Assembly (NCBI GenBank): GCA_030446945.1
Contig: JAUJMI010000029.1
Span: 1 to 15,403, forward strand
Source: Longimicrobium sp.
GTDB lineage: Bacteria; Gemmatimonadota; Gemmatimonadetes; Longimicrobiales; Longimicrobiaceae
Length of the DNA stretch: 15,403 nt
Direction: 5' to 3'
Shown here: piece by piece, positions 6,747 to 13,792 of the stretch
How the letters are laid out: each line of letters starts with the position of its first letter
How positions within the stretch are numbered: the first letter of the stretch is position 1
Notes under the pieces: model-generated
What the model was told of the DNA's origin: nothing
The model's input: the letters and a program-made list of their open reading frames with translations, nothing else
Database searches by the model: none
Position numbers and translations under genes: made by a program

Positions 6747-6848
6747 GGGATGCGGGATGGGGGATGAGGAAGAAGCTGTCCCCGTGAGTTGTTCCTCATC
6801 CCTCATCCCTTCATCCCCAATCCCTATCCCCTATTCCCTATTCCCTCA
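6747..6848. repeat. Inverted 7-nt word array between the binding-lipoprotein and kinase genes
   Basis: Left arm 6747-6774 holds 7-nt units of consensus GGGATGN, the last one degenerate. Right arm 6792-6848 holds eight units of consensus TCCCTNN, one of them 8 nt long. The arms can pair imperfectly (e.g. GGGATGAGGAA with TTCCTCATCCC) around a ~17-nt loop. The last unit, TCCCTCA, contains the stop codon of the binding-protein gene on the minus strand (6846-6848). The right arm carries twice as many units as the left, as expected if copy number drifts by slippage. Confidence 0.85.
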
Positions 6849-8549
6849 TTTCGCCTGCGCCCCCATCCGGTCCCGCCCCGTGCGCTTGTTGGGCGGCACG
6901 CTCCAGTAGATCACGTCCTCCCACCACTCCGGGCCGCGGAACTTCACGTTGGAAAAGCGCGCGCTGACGCCGTAGAACTCCGGGTCCAGGAAGATGGGCG
7001 CGTACACGGCGTCGTCGATCGCCGTCTGCTCCAGGGTGCGCCACATCGCGCGGGCTCGCGCCGTGTCCGCCTCCACGAGGAGGGAGTCGATCAGGGCGTC
7101 GACCTTTGGGTTCTTGTAGCCGGCGAAGTTGGCGCCGCCCGGCGGAATGGAGCGCGAGTGCCAGATGGCTTCCGCGTTGGGCGCCATCACCCCCGGGCCC
7201 CATCCCCACCCCCAGAACGAGCCGGTGAACTGGCGCGCGCGTAGACGCGACACCCAGGTGGTGCTCTCCATCGGCTTGAGGACCAGGTTGATGCCGGCCC
7301 GCTTGGCCTGGCTCTGCATCCCCACCAGCATGTCGGGGCGAATGGGGTCGCTGGAGCTGAACTCGATCTCCAGGTTCAGCGGCCGGCCGCCCTTGTCGCG
7401 GATCCCGTCGCCGTTGGTGTCGCGCCAGCCGGCGGCGTCCAGCAGCCGCCCCGCGCCCGCCACGTCGTGCGGGATCGGACGCACCTCGCGCGAGTGCTCG
7501 CGGAGCGCGGGAGGGATCGGCGAGAGCGCCGGCTCGCCCGCCTCGCCCAGGAGGCCCCGCACGAGCGCGGGACGGTCGATGGACATCAGGAACGCCTGCC
7601 GGACGCGGATGTCGTTGACCGGCTCCTTGTCCACGTTCCACGCGATCCATCCGGGCCGCACGCGCGGGGTGTGGTGCAGCTCCACCGCCTGCGCGCTCTC
7701 CACGCGCCCCTTCTGGTCCGCCGAGACCTTGGTGAGGTCGCCCTCGCCGTTGAGGAGCGAGGTGAGGCGGGCGCTCGGCTCGGGGACGTTGCGCACGACG
7801 ATGCGGTCGAGCGAAGGACGCCCGCCCAGCGCCTCGGTGTTGGCGTTGACCGTCACCTGCCGCCCCTGCTCCCAGCTCCCGAACCGGTACAGCCCGTTCC
7901 CCACCGGCGCGCGGCCAAAGGAGTGGAAGCGCATCTGCGCCGGGGCCACGTCTTTGAGGATGTGCTTGGGGACGGGGATCACCTCCAGGAGCGCGTTGAC
8001 CGCCGCGGGGCTCATCCGCGAAAGCTTCGCCTCCACCGTCATCGAGTCCACCATGCGGACCGACTCGACGCCCTCCACGTCCGGCTTTCGGGGGGAGCCG
8101 ACGTTCTCATCCTTTTGGCGCTCGATGGTGAACACCACGTCCTCGGCGGTCACCGGCTTGCCGTCGTGCCACTTGAGGCCGGGGCGCACCTTCATCATCA
8201 CCGTGTTCCCGTTGACCTGCCACGACTCCAGGAGGTCGGGAACGTAGTTGCTCAGCGTGCTGTCGCGCCGCGCCAGCGCCCTGAACATCAGGTGGACGAG
8301 GTTGTATGACGGCGACGCGTCGAAGGTGAGCGGATTGAGGTTGTCCGGCTCGCGGTCCCAGAGGACGATCAGCGTCCCCCCGGGAGGTCCGCCGCCAAAG
8401 GTCTTGTAGCCGCCCGGAGGCGTCTTCTCCGCCGCCCCGCCGCCGCCGCCGGCATCATCGCCGCCGCCCCCGCACGCCGCGGCACCCAGCGCCGCGCAGA
8501 CCGCCAGCGCGCCGGCTCCGCGCGCCGCCCACCGATGCAGAAGCCTCAT
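6846..8549 (-). CDS. ABC transporter substrate-binding lipoprotein, family 5 (peptide/nickel type)
   Basis: 567 residues. An N-terminal signal 'MRLLHRWAARGAGALAVCAA' leads to a lipobox 'GAAAC' with C26 as lipidation site, followed by a Gly-rich linker (27-48). The body has the family-5 pattern, e.g. 'LKWHDGKPVTAEDVVFTIER' (125-144) and 'AFLMSIDRPALVRGLLGE'. Such proteins capture oligopeptides or other ligands at the outer face of the inner membrane for an ABC importer. No permease or ATPase gene is next to it, so it is either an orphan or serves a transporter elsewhere. ATG 8549 has a GGAAAGG site and is the start of the signal; the open frame extends to 8822 but that part overlaps the word array at 8632-8708 and the acetyltransferase gene. 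The ligand cannot be named. Confidence 0.92.
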   Translation of the reverse strand: MRLLHRWAARGAGALAVCAALGAAACGGGGDDAGGGGGAAEKTPPGGYKTFGGGPPGGTLIVLWDREPDNLNPLTFDASPSYNLVHLMFRALARRDSTLSNYVPDLLESWQVNGNTVMMKVRPGLKWHDGKPVTAEDVVFTIERQKDENVGSPRKPDVEGVESVRMVDSMTVEAKLSRMSPAAVNALLEVIPVPKHILKDVAPAQMRFHSFGRAPVGNGLYRFGSWEQGRQVTVNANTEALGGRPSLDRIVVRNVPEPSARLTSLLNGEGDLTKVSADQKGRVESAQAVELHHTPRVRPGWIAWNVDKEPVNDIRVRQAFLMSIDRPALVRGLLGEAGEPALSPIPPALREHSREVRPIPHDVAGAGRLLDAAGWRDTNGDGIRDKGGRPLNLEIEFSSSDPIRPDMLVGMQSQAKRAGINLVLKPMESTTWVSRLRARQFTGSFWGWGWGPGVMAPNAEAIWHSRSIPPGGANFAGYKNPKVDALIDSLLVEADTARARAMWRTLEQTAIDDAVYAPIFLDPEFYGVSARFSNVKFRGPEWWEDVIYWSVPPNKRTGRDRMGAQAK

Positions 8550-8631
8550 CTGCCCGCCTTTCCGAAGGGGTTGTTCGTCGCACGCCCGGATGGGTGCGGC
8601 GCAGGAAGTTTGCCAGGACGGCAAGCGCGCC

Positions 8632-8708
8632 GTGCTCAGTGCCTGGTGACCAGGGGCTTCGGGTGCGACACTCCCGCTGGGCACCAGGCACTTGGCACTC
8701 GGCCACTG
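8632..8708. repeat. Inverted 7-nt word array between the acetyltransferase and binding-lipoprotein genes
   Basis: Left arm 8632-8652 has three 7-nt units of consensus GTGCNNN. Right arm 8681-8708 has units of consensus GCACNNG, the last degenerate. Arms pair well in the middle (AGTGCCTGGTG with CACCAGGCACT). Loop is ~28 nt. The array ends 5 nt from the acetyltransferase stop (8714-8716, minus strand). Words share the AGTGC core with the arrays at 2084 and 2503. Confidence 0.8.
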
Positions 8709-8713
8709 TCGTA

Positions 8714-9964
8714 CTAAAACTTGTCGAACGTCCAAGGCTTCGGCACGCCCCAGGCGTGGTCGAGCGCCTTGGTCAGCTCCGGCCGGTCGATGGTGGCCAG
8801 GCCGCCGGCGATCGCCTGCCACGGAGCGAGCGCGCCGATGAAGATGCGCGACAGCGTGTCCATGGGAAGCGAAAAGGTGGCGTCGACGGCGCCGCCGCGG
8901 TACGGCTCAACGTCCATGCGGCCGCCCTCCATGCGCACGCGCCACGGGCCGCGGTTCTCCGCCACCTGGCCGTCGTTCACCTCCAGCCGCAGCGTCATCT
9001 CCTCCTCGCCGTGAAGCGAGCGCATCCCCAGCGCCTCGGGGACGTCCAGGACGCGGAACATGGGGCCGCGGAGCAGGGTGGCAGAGGGAAACCAGAGGCC
9101 CCACCCCGGGTTGCTCAGGAGCGGGAGGCGCGGCTCGCTGATGCGATCGCCGAACCCCTCTTCCGGGTGCGCGCGGTACACGATCTCGCGCCACTGGTCG
9201 CCCAGCGACGACATCCAGGCGTAGAGGCCACGCTGCGCGCCCAGGGTAAGCCAGACGCGCTCCTCCACTTCCAGGAAGCGCTTGTCGATGGGGAGGTCGG
9301 CGCGGTAGCGGACGGTGGCGTACCCCTCCGCCTCGCCGCTCTCGCCCCAGTAGACGACGGCCGCCTGGTCCTCGCCGCCCCAGGAGTTGCGCCAGGATCG
9401 AACGGTGCGGTCCAGCTGGCCGCTCTGGAGGCGCTGCGCGGCCTGGGCGTAGACGGCGCGCATGGCCGTCAGGTCCTCGGGCGAGTCCACCAGCCGGACC
9501 TTCATCCGCTCCGCCTTGTCGTCGGGAAGAAGGCCGGGGGCGAGCTGGTACTGGTGCGCCTCGCCAGCCAGCCCGTAGCCGAGCTGCTCGTAGAACGACG
9601 CGCGAAAGGGGTAGAGGGCCGAGCCCACGTCGCCGCGCTCGCGGGCGTGGTCGAAGCCGGCGGTCAGCATGCGCCCCGCCAGCCCGCGCCGCCGGTGGGT
9701 GGGGGCGATGGCGACCGAGGCGAGCCCCATCACCGGAATGGCCACCCCGGCGATCCACTGCCGCAGCCAGAGGAGCTGGCAGGCGCCGATCAGCCGGCCG
9801 TGCTCCTGGGCAACCCACAGCGATTCCAGCCCCCCGTGGGGCCCGTTGACCAGCCATTCCTCCCACCAGTGGTGGGTGCGGGTGGTCGACGGAAAGCTGT
9901 GTGCCTCCAGCCGGGCCACCTCGGGCACCTCGTCCGGCAGTGCCGGGCGGAACGTCTCGCTCAC
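8714..9964 (-). CDS. Eis-like GNAT N-acetyltransferase with SCP2-like C-terminal domain
   Basis: 416 residues from GTG 9964, placed behind a GGGGAGG-type site; length matches the Eis family (~400). An N-terminal GNAT fold with acetyl-CoA motif 'VAIAPTHRRRGLAGRML' (84-100) and the 'FYEQLGYG' tyrosines (Y125, Y130), a second degenerate GNAT region (~160-290), and a C-terminal sterol-carrier-like domain (~300-410, 'GGRMDVEPYRGGAVDATFS'). The protein ends in Phe. In mycobacterial Eis, as I recall, the C-terminal Phe carboxylate is the catalytic base, so this end is meaningful. Eis acetylates lysines and aminoglycosides; the substrate here is unknown. First gene of the minus-strand run, divergent from namZ. 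Confidence 0.88.
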   Translation of the reverse strand: MSETFRPALPDEVPEVARLEAHSFPSTTRTHHWWEEWLVNGPHGGLESLWVAQEHGRLIGACQLLWLRQWIAGVAIPVMGLASVAIAPTHRRRGLAGRMLTAGFDHARERGDVGSALYPFRASFYEQLGYGLAGEAHQYQLAPGLLPDDKAERMKVRLVDSPEDLTAMRAVYAQAAQRLQSGQLDRTVRSWRNSWGGEDQAAVVYWGESGEAEGYATVRYRADLPIDKRFLEVEERVWLTLGAQRGLYAWMSSLGDQWREIVYRAHPEEGFGDRISEPRLPLLSNPGWGLWFPSATLLRGPMFRVLDVPEALGMRSLHGEEEMTLRLEVNDGQVAENRGPWRVRMEGGRMDVEPYRGGAVDATFSLPMDTLSRIFIGALAPWQAIAGGLATIDRPELTKALDHAWGVPKPWTFDKF

Positions 9965-10116
9965 CCCTCCCCCTCCCCTTTCGGTGCTGGCCCGCGCCGG
10001 TGTGGCGCGCCTTTCGCAGCGATGGGTCCTCAACTCGCCGCGCCCGCGGGTGCGGCAATGCGGGTACCGTGCCGCGCGCCCGGACGGGCGGCGGATCGCT
10101 CAACTTACGGACTGCC
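9965..10116. promoter_or_regulatory. Divergent promoter region between the acetyltransferase and namZ genes
   Basis: 152 bp between two divergent genes must hold promoters for both. I see the acetyltransferase ribosome site (purine-rich on the minus strand, 9965-9980) but no convincing -35/-10 pair on either strand and no clear operator. Confidence 0.35.
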
Positions 10117-11478
10117 ATGACGCATCGCCAAGCCCCGATCTCCATCCGCTCCGCCGCCCTCGTCGCCACCCTGCTGGCCACGGGCGCATGCCGAACCGGC
10201 TCTCCTCCGGAGACCGCCGCCGGCTCCGCGGACTCCGTCGCGCGCCCCACCGCCACCGCCTCGGCCGGGAGCCGCGCGCAGCAGCCACAGACCGGGGGCG
10301 CCGTGATCCCCGGGATCGAGATCCTGCTGCGCGACTCCATGCACCTGATTCGCGGCAAGCGGGTGGGCCTCATCACCAACCAGAGCGCCGTCACCCGCTC
10401 GGGCGAGCTGGGCGCCGACGTGCTGGCCCGCACCCCGGGGGTGCAGCTGGTGGCCCTCTTCGGCCCGGAGCACGGCATCCGCGGCAACCTGGAGGCCGGC
10501 GCCACCTTTGTGGGCGGGCGCGACACCAAGACGGGCGTCGTGGTGCACTCGCTCTACGACCGCACGCAGCGCCCCACCGCCGAGGAGCTGGCGAACGTGG
10601 ACGTGCTGGTCTTCGACATCCAGGACATCGGCGCGCGCGTCTACACCTTTGTGTGGACGATGGCGATGGCGATGGAAGAGGCCGCCAAGAAGGGGATCCC
10701 CTTCGTCGTCCTCGACCGGCCCAACCCGATCACCGACATGCAGGACGGCCCGGTGATGGACCTGGAGGTGAAGACGGTGACGCAGGTGATCACCGGCTAC
10801 TACAGCGTGCCGCTCCGCCACGGAATGACGGTGGGCGAGATCGCGCGCTACTACAACCAGGAGGCCAACATCGGCGCCGACCTGCACGTGGTGCCGGTGG
10901 AGAACTGGAACCCGAGCACCTGGTTCGAGCAGACGGGGCTCCGCTTCATCCCGCCCAGCCCCAATATCCGCTCGGTGACTTCGGCGCTGAACTTCACAGG
11001 GCTGGTGCTGGGCGAGGCGACCAACGTGCACGTGGGCCGCGGAACGGACGCACCCTTCAACTACGTGGGCGCCCCCTGGCTGGACGCCAACCGCCTGCGC
11101 GATGCCGTCGCCAAGTACAACCTCCCCGGCGTGCGGTTCACTCCGACGCAGATCACCCCCACCACGAATCCCGCGGTGGACACGGACTACAAGGGGCAGA
11201 CCTTCACGACGCTGCGCCTCGAGGTGACCGACCGGAACACCTACCGTCCGGCGTACACGGCGCTGGTGCTGCTGAGCGAGGCGAAGAAGCAGAACCCGGC
11301 GCAGTTCAAGATCAAGAACGCGGGCTTCACGCAGATGCTCGGCTCGCACTGGGCGCGCGCCGCCTTCGACCGCGGCGAGGACCCGCGCGTGATCGACGAG
11401 CGCTGGCGCCGAGAGCTCGCCGAATGGAACCGCACCCAACGCGAGCGCTACCGCATCTATCCGCACACGGGGCGGTAG
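10117..11478 (+). CDS. namZ: NamZ/DUF1343-family exo-beta-N-acetylmuramidase, lipoprotein
   Basis: 453 residues. A signal peptide leads to a lipobox 'ATGAC' (C25), then a Ser/Thr/Ala-rich linker to ~residue 60, then the DUF1343 domain. Its hallmarks include 'GLITNQSAV' (84-92), 'LFGPEHGIRG', 'VFDIQDIGARVYTFVWTM', 'VLDRPNPI' and 'PPSPNIRS'. Members (B. subtilis YbbC/NamZ, GH171) remove terminal MurNAc from peptidoglycan fragments, a cell-wall recycling step; that knowledge is from the family. Lipid anchoring implies action in the periplasm. ATG 10117 begins the signal; its ribosome site is weak. The in-frame extension to 9901 has no signal-like content. No other recycling genes are adjacent. 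Confidence 0.92.
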   Translation: MTHRQAPISIRSAALVATLLATGACRTGSPPETAAGSADSVARPTATASAGSRAQQPQTGGAVIPGIEILLRDSMHLIRGKRVGLITNQSAVTRSGELGADVLARTPGVQLVALFGPEHGIRGNLEAGATFVGGRDTKTGVVVHSLYDRTQRPTAEELANVDVLVFDIQDIGARVYTFVWTMAMAMEEAAKKGIPFVVLDRPNPITDMQDGPVMDLEVKTVTQVITGYYSVPLRHGMTVGEIARYYNQEANIGADLHVVPVENWNPSTWFEQTGLRFIPPSPNIRSVTSALNFTGLVLGEATNVHVGRGTDAPFNYVGAPWLDANRLRDAVAKYNLPGVRFTPTQITPTTNPAVDTDYKGQTFTTLRLEVTDRNTYRPAYTALVLLSEAKKQNPAQFKIKNAGFTQMLGSHWARAAFDRGEDPRVIDERWRRELAEWNRTQRERYRIYPHTGR

Positions 11479-11510
11479 GGGCTGGGCTTACCCGCGGGCT
11501 GGGAGACTCG

Positions 11511-11542
11511 GAGGCACGGGGAGAAATCTCCGTGCCTCGTTT
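11511..11542 (+). terminator. Hairpin terminator after namZ
   Basis: GAGGCACGG (11511-11519) pairs perfectly with CCGTGCCTC (11530-11538), extended inward by GAGA/TCTC with a 2-nt bulge, then only TTT (11540-11542). It begins 32 nt past the namZ stop. Stem is strong, U-tract is weak. Confidence 0.6.
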
Positions 11543-11559
11543 CGGTGGTGGCTTGCCCG

Positions 11560-11754
11560 GCGGTTGAAACCGCTGCAACAACCGCGGGAAGCCTGCCTTC
11601 GCAGGCTCCGGGGGCGGGGGCTGGTGCGGGGTGGCTGGGCCGGTCCCGTCCCCGCCGGGGGGCTGAAGCCCCCGGCTGGAAACACGGGAAGGCGGCTGAA
11701 GCCGGCTCGAGAACCGCGGCATTCGGCCCGGAGCTCGCGAAGGCGGACTTCGCG
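11560..11754. repeat. Cluster of short hairpins with varied stems and similar loops
   Basis: At least five perfect small hairpins in 195 bp: 11560-11573 (GCGGTT/AACCGC), 11590-11607 (AGCCTGC/GCAGGCT), 11658-11673 (GGGGGCT/AGCCCCC), 11693-11704 (CGGCT/AGCCG) and 11736-11754 (CGCGAAG/CTTCGCG). Several share the loop neighbourhood TGAA. Linkers carry related words such as GGCTGGAAACACGGGAA and GGCTCGAGAACCGCGG. No gene is credible here: frames that cross it have no domain content. I recall similar tracts in Gemmatimonadota-like genomes but have not checked. Confidence 0.65.
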
Positions 11755-11813
11755 TGGTTCCAGCGCCCTTCATGCGCTCGTAAAAGGCGAGCCTCGGCCC
11801 AGCCGGAGGACGC

Positions 11814-11910
11814 GGGCAGCCACGTGGGGCCTGCCCCTACGAGATCGTGCGTGCGCGAGAGGGTTCGGAGCGGCGTCGGACACGGGCGTGATGAATCACG
11901 CCCCCTACGA
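11814..11910. repeat. Copy 2 of the ~95-bp two-hairpin dispersed element
   Basis: Starts GGGCAG (11814-11819), contains GTGCGCGA (11851-11858) and ends with GGGCGTGATGAATCACGCCC (11884-11903) plus CCTACGA. Same order and nearly the same spacing as copy 1 (3998-4092). The first hairpin differs (GGGCAG/CTGCCC). It also lies between convergent genes (namZ and the SDR gene). Confidence 0.75.
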
Positions 11911-12024
11911 GACCGGTGCGCCCGGCAGGGACCGATGCGTACGCCCCTCCCCCAGGTTGTTTTGGGGAGCGAGGAACGAGCGGGGCTTCGCCCCGAGGCG
12001 ACGAGCGGGGTGGAGGCCCGCCCC
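11911..12024. other. Repeat-like tail running into the stop of the SDR gene
   Basis: No gene. Holds a further hairpin, CGGGGC/GCCCCG around TTC (11981-11995), and ends in a GCCCGCCCCCTA tail whose CTA (12025-12027) is the stop codon of the SDR gene on the minus strand. It appears to continue the repeat-filled gap that begins at 11479. Confidence 0.5.
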
Positions 12025-13536
12025 CTAGGCGCCGTCGCCCAGCGCCGGGGCCTCGGCGCGGCGCAGGCCCACGACCAGCTCGTCCACCCACTTCTCCACG
12101 CCGCGCGCGTCCTCCTCCTCCAGGAAGCCGGTTTCGTCGTTCACCCCGTCAACCGGTTCGCCGCCGCTGCGCTCCACGACCTTGGCGACGACGGCGCGCC
12201 AGTTCGCCTTCTGCGCCAGGTAGCCGGCGGTGCGCATCCCCACCAGGTCCATCAGGTTGGAGGCCCGGGTGAAGGAGCGGATCTCGAAGCGGATGATCCC
12301 CCCCTCGCGCTCCTCCACCATGAGGCGGATGGCGCCGGAGAGCGGGTGGCCCTCCACCGTGAGCAGCGTGACGACGCGGTTGCGCGCCTCGGCCACCCTC
12401 ACCTGGATGTGGCCGCGCATGGGGAGCGCCAGCGTCAGCGTCTCCCCCTCGTCCAGAATCAGGGGCGAGCCCGGCTCCACCCCCACCTTCGCCAGCCCTT
12501 CGGGGGGGAGGGTGTAGAACTCGCGGCGCAGCATGTCGAAGATCTCGTCCGCGCTCATGCGCGAGCCGCGGATGTCCGCCCAGTAGCTCTGCCGCTCCAG
12601 CTTCCCCGTTCCGTCAGACGGAAGGGCCTCCGGGAGCGCGTCCACCAGCTTCCGCAGGCCGGCGTCCAGGCTCAGCGGCTCGACGCCGAACACGTCCGTC
12701 AGCGCGTTGGGCTTGCCGGGGGGGATCAGGTTCCCCTCCACCAGCATCGTGACCTGGTCTTCCTTGATGGGGAGGTCGAGCCCTACCGTCTCCGCCGCGC
12801 GCGCGCCGAGCTTCGTCAGGAGCTCGGGGACGGGGAGGTGCACCGGGTGCATGTCGGTGAGCGCCTCCAGCCGCTCCAGGATCTCGCGGGTGCTGGTGAC
12901 CTCGGGGCCGGCCAGCTCCAGCGCCTGGCGCACCGGCTCGGGGTTGATTACGGCGCGGGCCAGCGCCTCGCCCAGGTCCTCGTGCCACACCGGCTGGAAG
13001 GGCTGGTCGCCCAACCCCACCAGCGGGATCGCGGGCATGGTGCGCACCATCTTGAGGAGGGTGGAGATCACCTCGTCGCCCGGGCCGTACACGTTGCCCG
13101 GGCGCACGATCAGCCACCCCGGCGGGTCCTCCTCCCGCACCGCCGCCTCGCCCGCGAATTTGGAGCGGTGGTAGTCCGACTCTCCCCCGTCCACGCCCAG
13201 CGACGACACGTAGACGAAGCGCCGCGCGCCGGCCCGCTTCGCCTCGCGCGCCATGCGCCGCGTTCCGTCCACGTTTACGGCCTGGAAGGTGACGGCGGGC
13301 GGGCTCTCGGCCACGATCCCCACCACGTGCAGCACCGCGTCGCACCCTTCGGCGGCGCCGCGCACCCCGTCGTCGCTGGTGACGTCGCCGGTGTGCGGCT
13401 CCACGCCCTCGGGCCACTGGCGCGCGTCGTCTTCCGCGTGGCGCGACAGGAGCCGCACCCGGTGCCCGGCGGCCAGCAGCCGGTCCACCGAAGCCTTCCC
13501 CACCACACCCGTTCCCCCCGTAACCAGCACTTTCAT
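12025..13536 (-). CDS. Atypical SDR (NAD(P)-binding, NmrA/NDUFA9-like) fused to a DUF1990-like domain
   Basis: 503 residues from ATG 13536, with a GGGAGGG site 6 nt upstream and the Rossmann start 'MKVLVTGGTGVVG' (glycine motif 6-13). Residues 1-~290 are an atypical short-chain dehydrogenase: 'VYVSSLGV' (108-115), Y122-x3-K126, 'VRPGNVYGPGD'. Residues ~320-500 are a separate domain; 'VEGHPLSGAIRLMVEE ... IRFEIRSFTRAS' reminds me of DUF1990. Plain NDUFA9-like proteins are ~300 residues, so this is a fusion. Function unknown; such proteins often act on quinones, sugars or lipids or sense NAD(P). Soluble, with no membrane segment evident. It faces namZ convergently, and diverges from the TPR gene. 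Confidence 0.82.
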   Translation of the reverse strand: MKVLVTGGTGVVGKASVDRLLAAGHRVRLLSRHAEDDARQWPEGVEPHTGDVTSDDGVRGAAEGCDAVLHVVGIVAESPPAVTFQAVNVDGTRRMAREAKRAGARRFVYVSSLGVDGGESDYHRSKFAGEAAVREEDPPGWLIVRPGNVYGPGDEVISTLLKMVRTMPAIPLVGLGDQPFQPVWHEDLGEALARAVINPEPVRQALELAGPEVTSTREILERLEALTDMHPVHLPVPELLTKLGARAAETVGLDLPIKEDQVTMLVEGNLIPPGKPNALTDVFGVEPLSLDAGLRKLVDALPEALPSDGTGKLERQSYWADIRGSRMSADEIFDMLRREFYTLPPEGLAKVGVEPGSPLILDEGETLTLALPMRGHIQVRVAEARNRVVTLLTVEGHPLSGAIRLMVEEREGGIIRFEIRSFTRASNLMDLVGMRTAGYLAQKANWRAVVAKVVERSGGEPVDGVNDETGFLEEEDARGVEKWVDELVVGLRRAEAPALGDGA

Positions 13537-13792
13537 CCGGCGCCCTCCCGCTGTGTAAGGTTGGGGGCCGCGCTCGCATTTCAGATGCCACCAAACGTTC
13601 CGGCACTGGCACTCGGGCGCGCGAGAGTGCATACTGTACGGACTCTGTGCTAAAAAAGCTGCCATCCGCCGGGCGATCGCCGGCGCTCAACGGGAGCCCG
13701 CGCGCTCCCCCGGCGCCACCGCGCGGGCGTGATACCGCGGCCTGATCCTTCTGGCACCACCCCCACCCTCCTGGCACGCGGAGCCCCAGTCG
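13537..13792. promoter_or_regulatory. Divergent promoter region between the SDR and TPR genes
   Basis: 256 bp. Contains the SDR ribosome site and an inverted repeat GCACTC/GAGTGC (13609-13630) with neighbouring words CGGCACTGGCACTCGG that echo the right arm of the array at 8681-8708; this may be a half array or an operator. A weak CATACT (-10-like) lies at 13630-13635 on the plus strand without a good -35. No gene seen. Confidence 0.35.

Noticed and set aside
6648..6806. N-terminal extension of the histidine kinase to ATG 6806
   Set aside because: Would be translated through the word array and has no domain. GTG 6647 has a proper ribosome site and directly precedes the PAS domain.
9669..11567. 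A 632-codon plus-strand frame
   Set aside because: Overlaps the acetyltransferase (antisense) and namZ (other frame). Low-complexity Arg/Pro/Gly translation; namZ has signal peptide and family motifs.
11545..13653. A 702-codon plus-strand frame through the repeat tract and antisense to the SDR gene
   Set aside because: No ribosome site, no motif, and the SDR frame has the Rossmann and YxxxK signatures.
13751..13780. Sigma-54 promoter before the TPR gene (TGGCAC motifs)
   Set aside because: TGGCAC occurs twice but the required TTGC-type -12 element at the right distance is missing.
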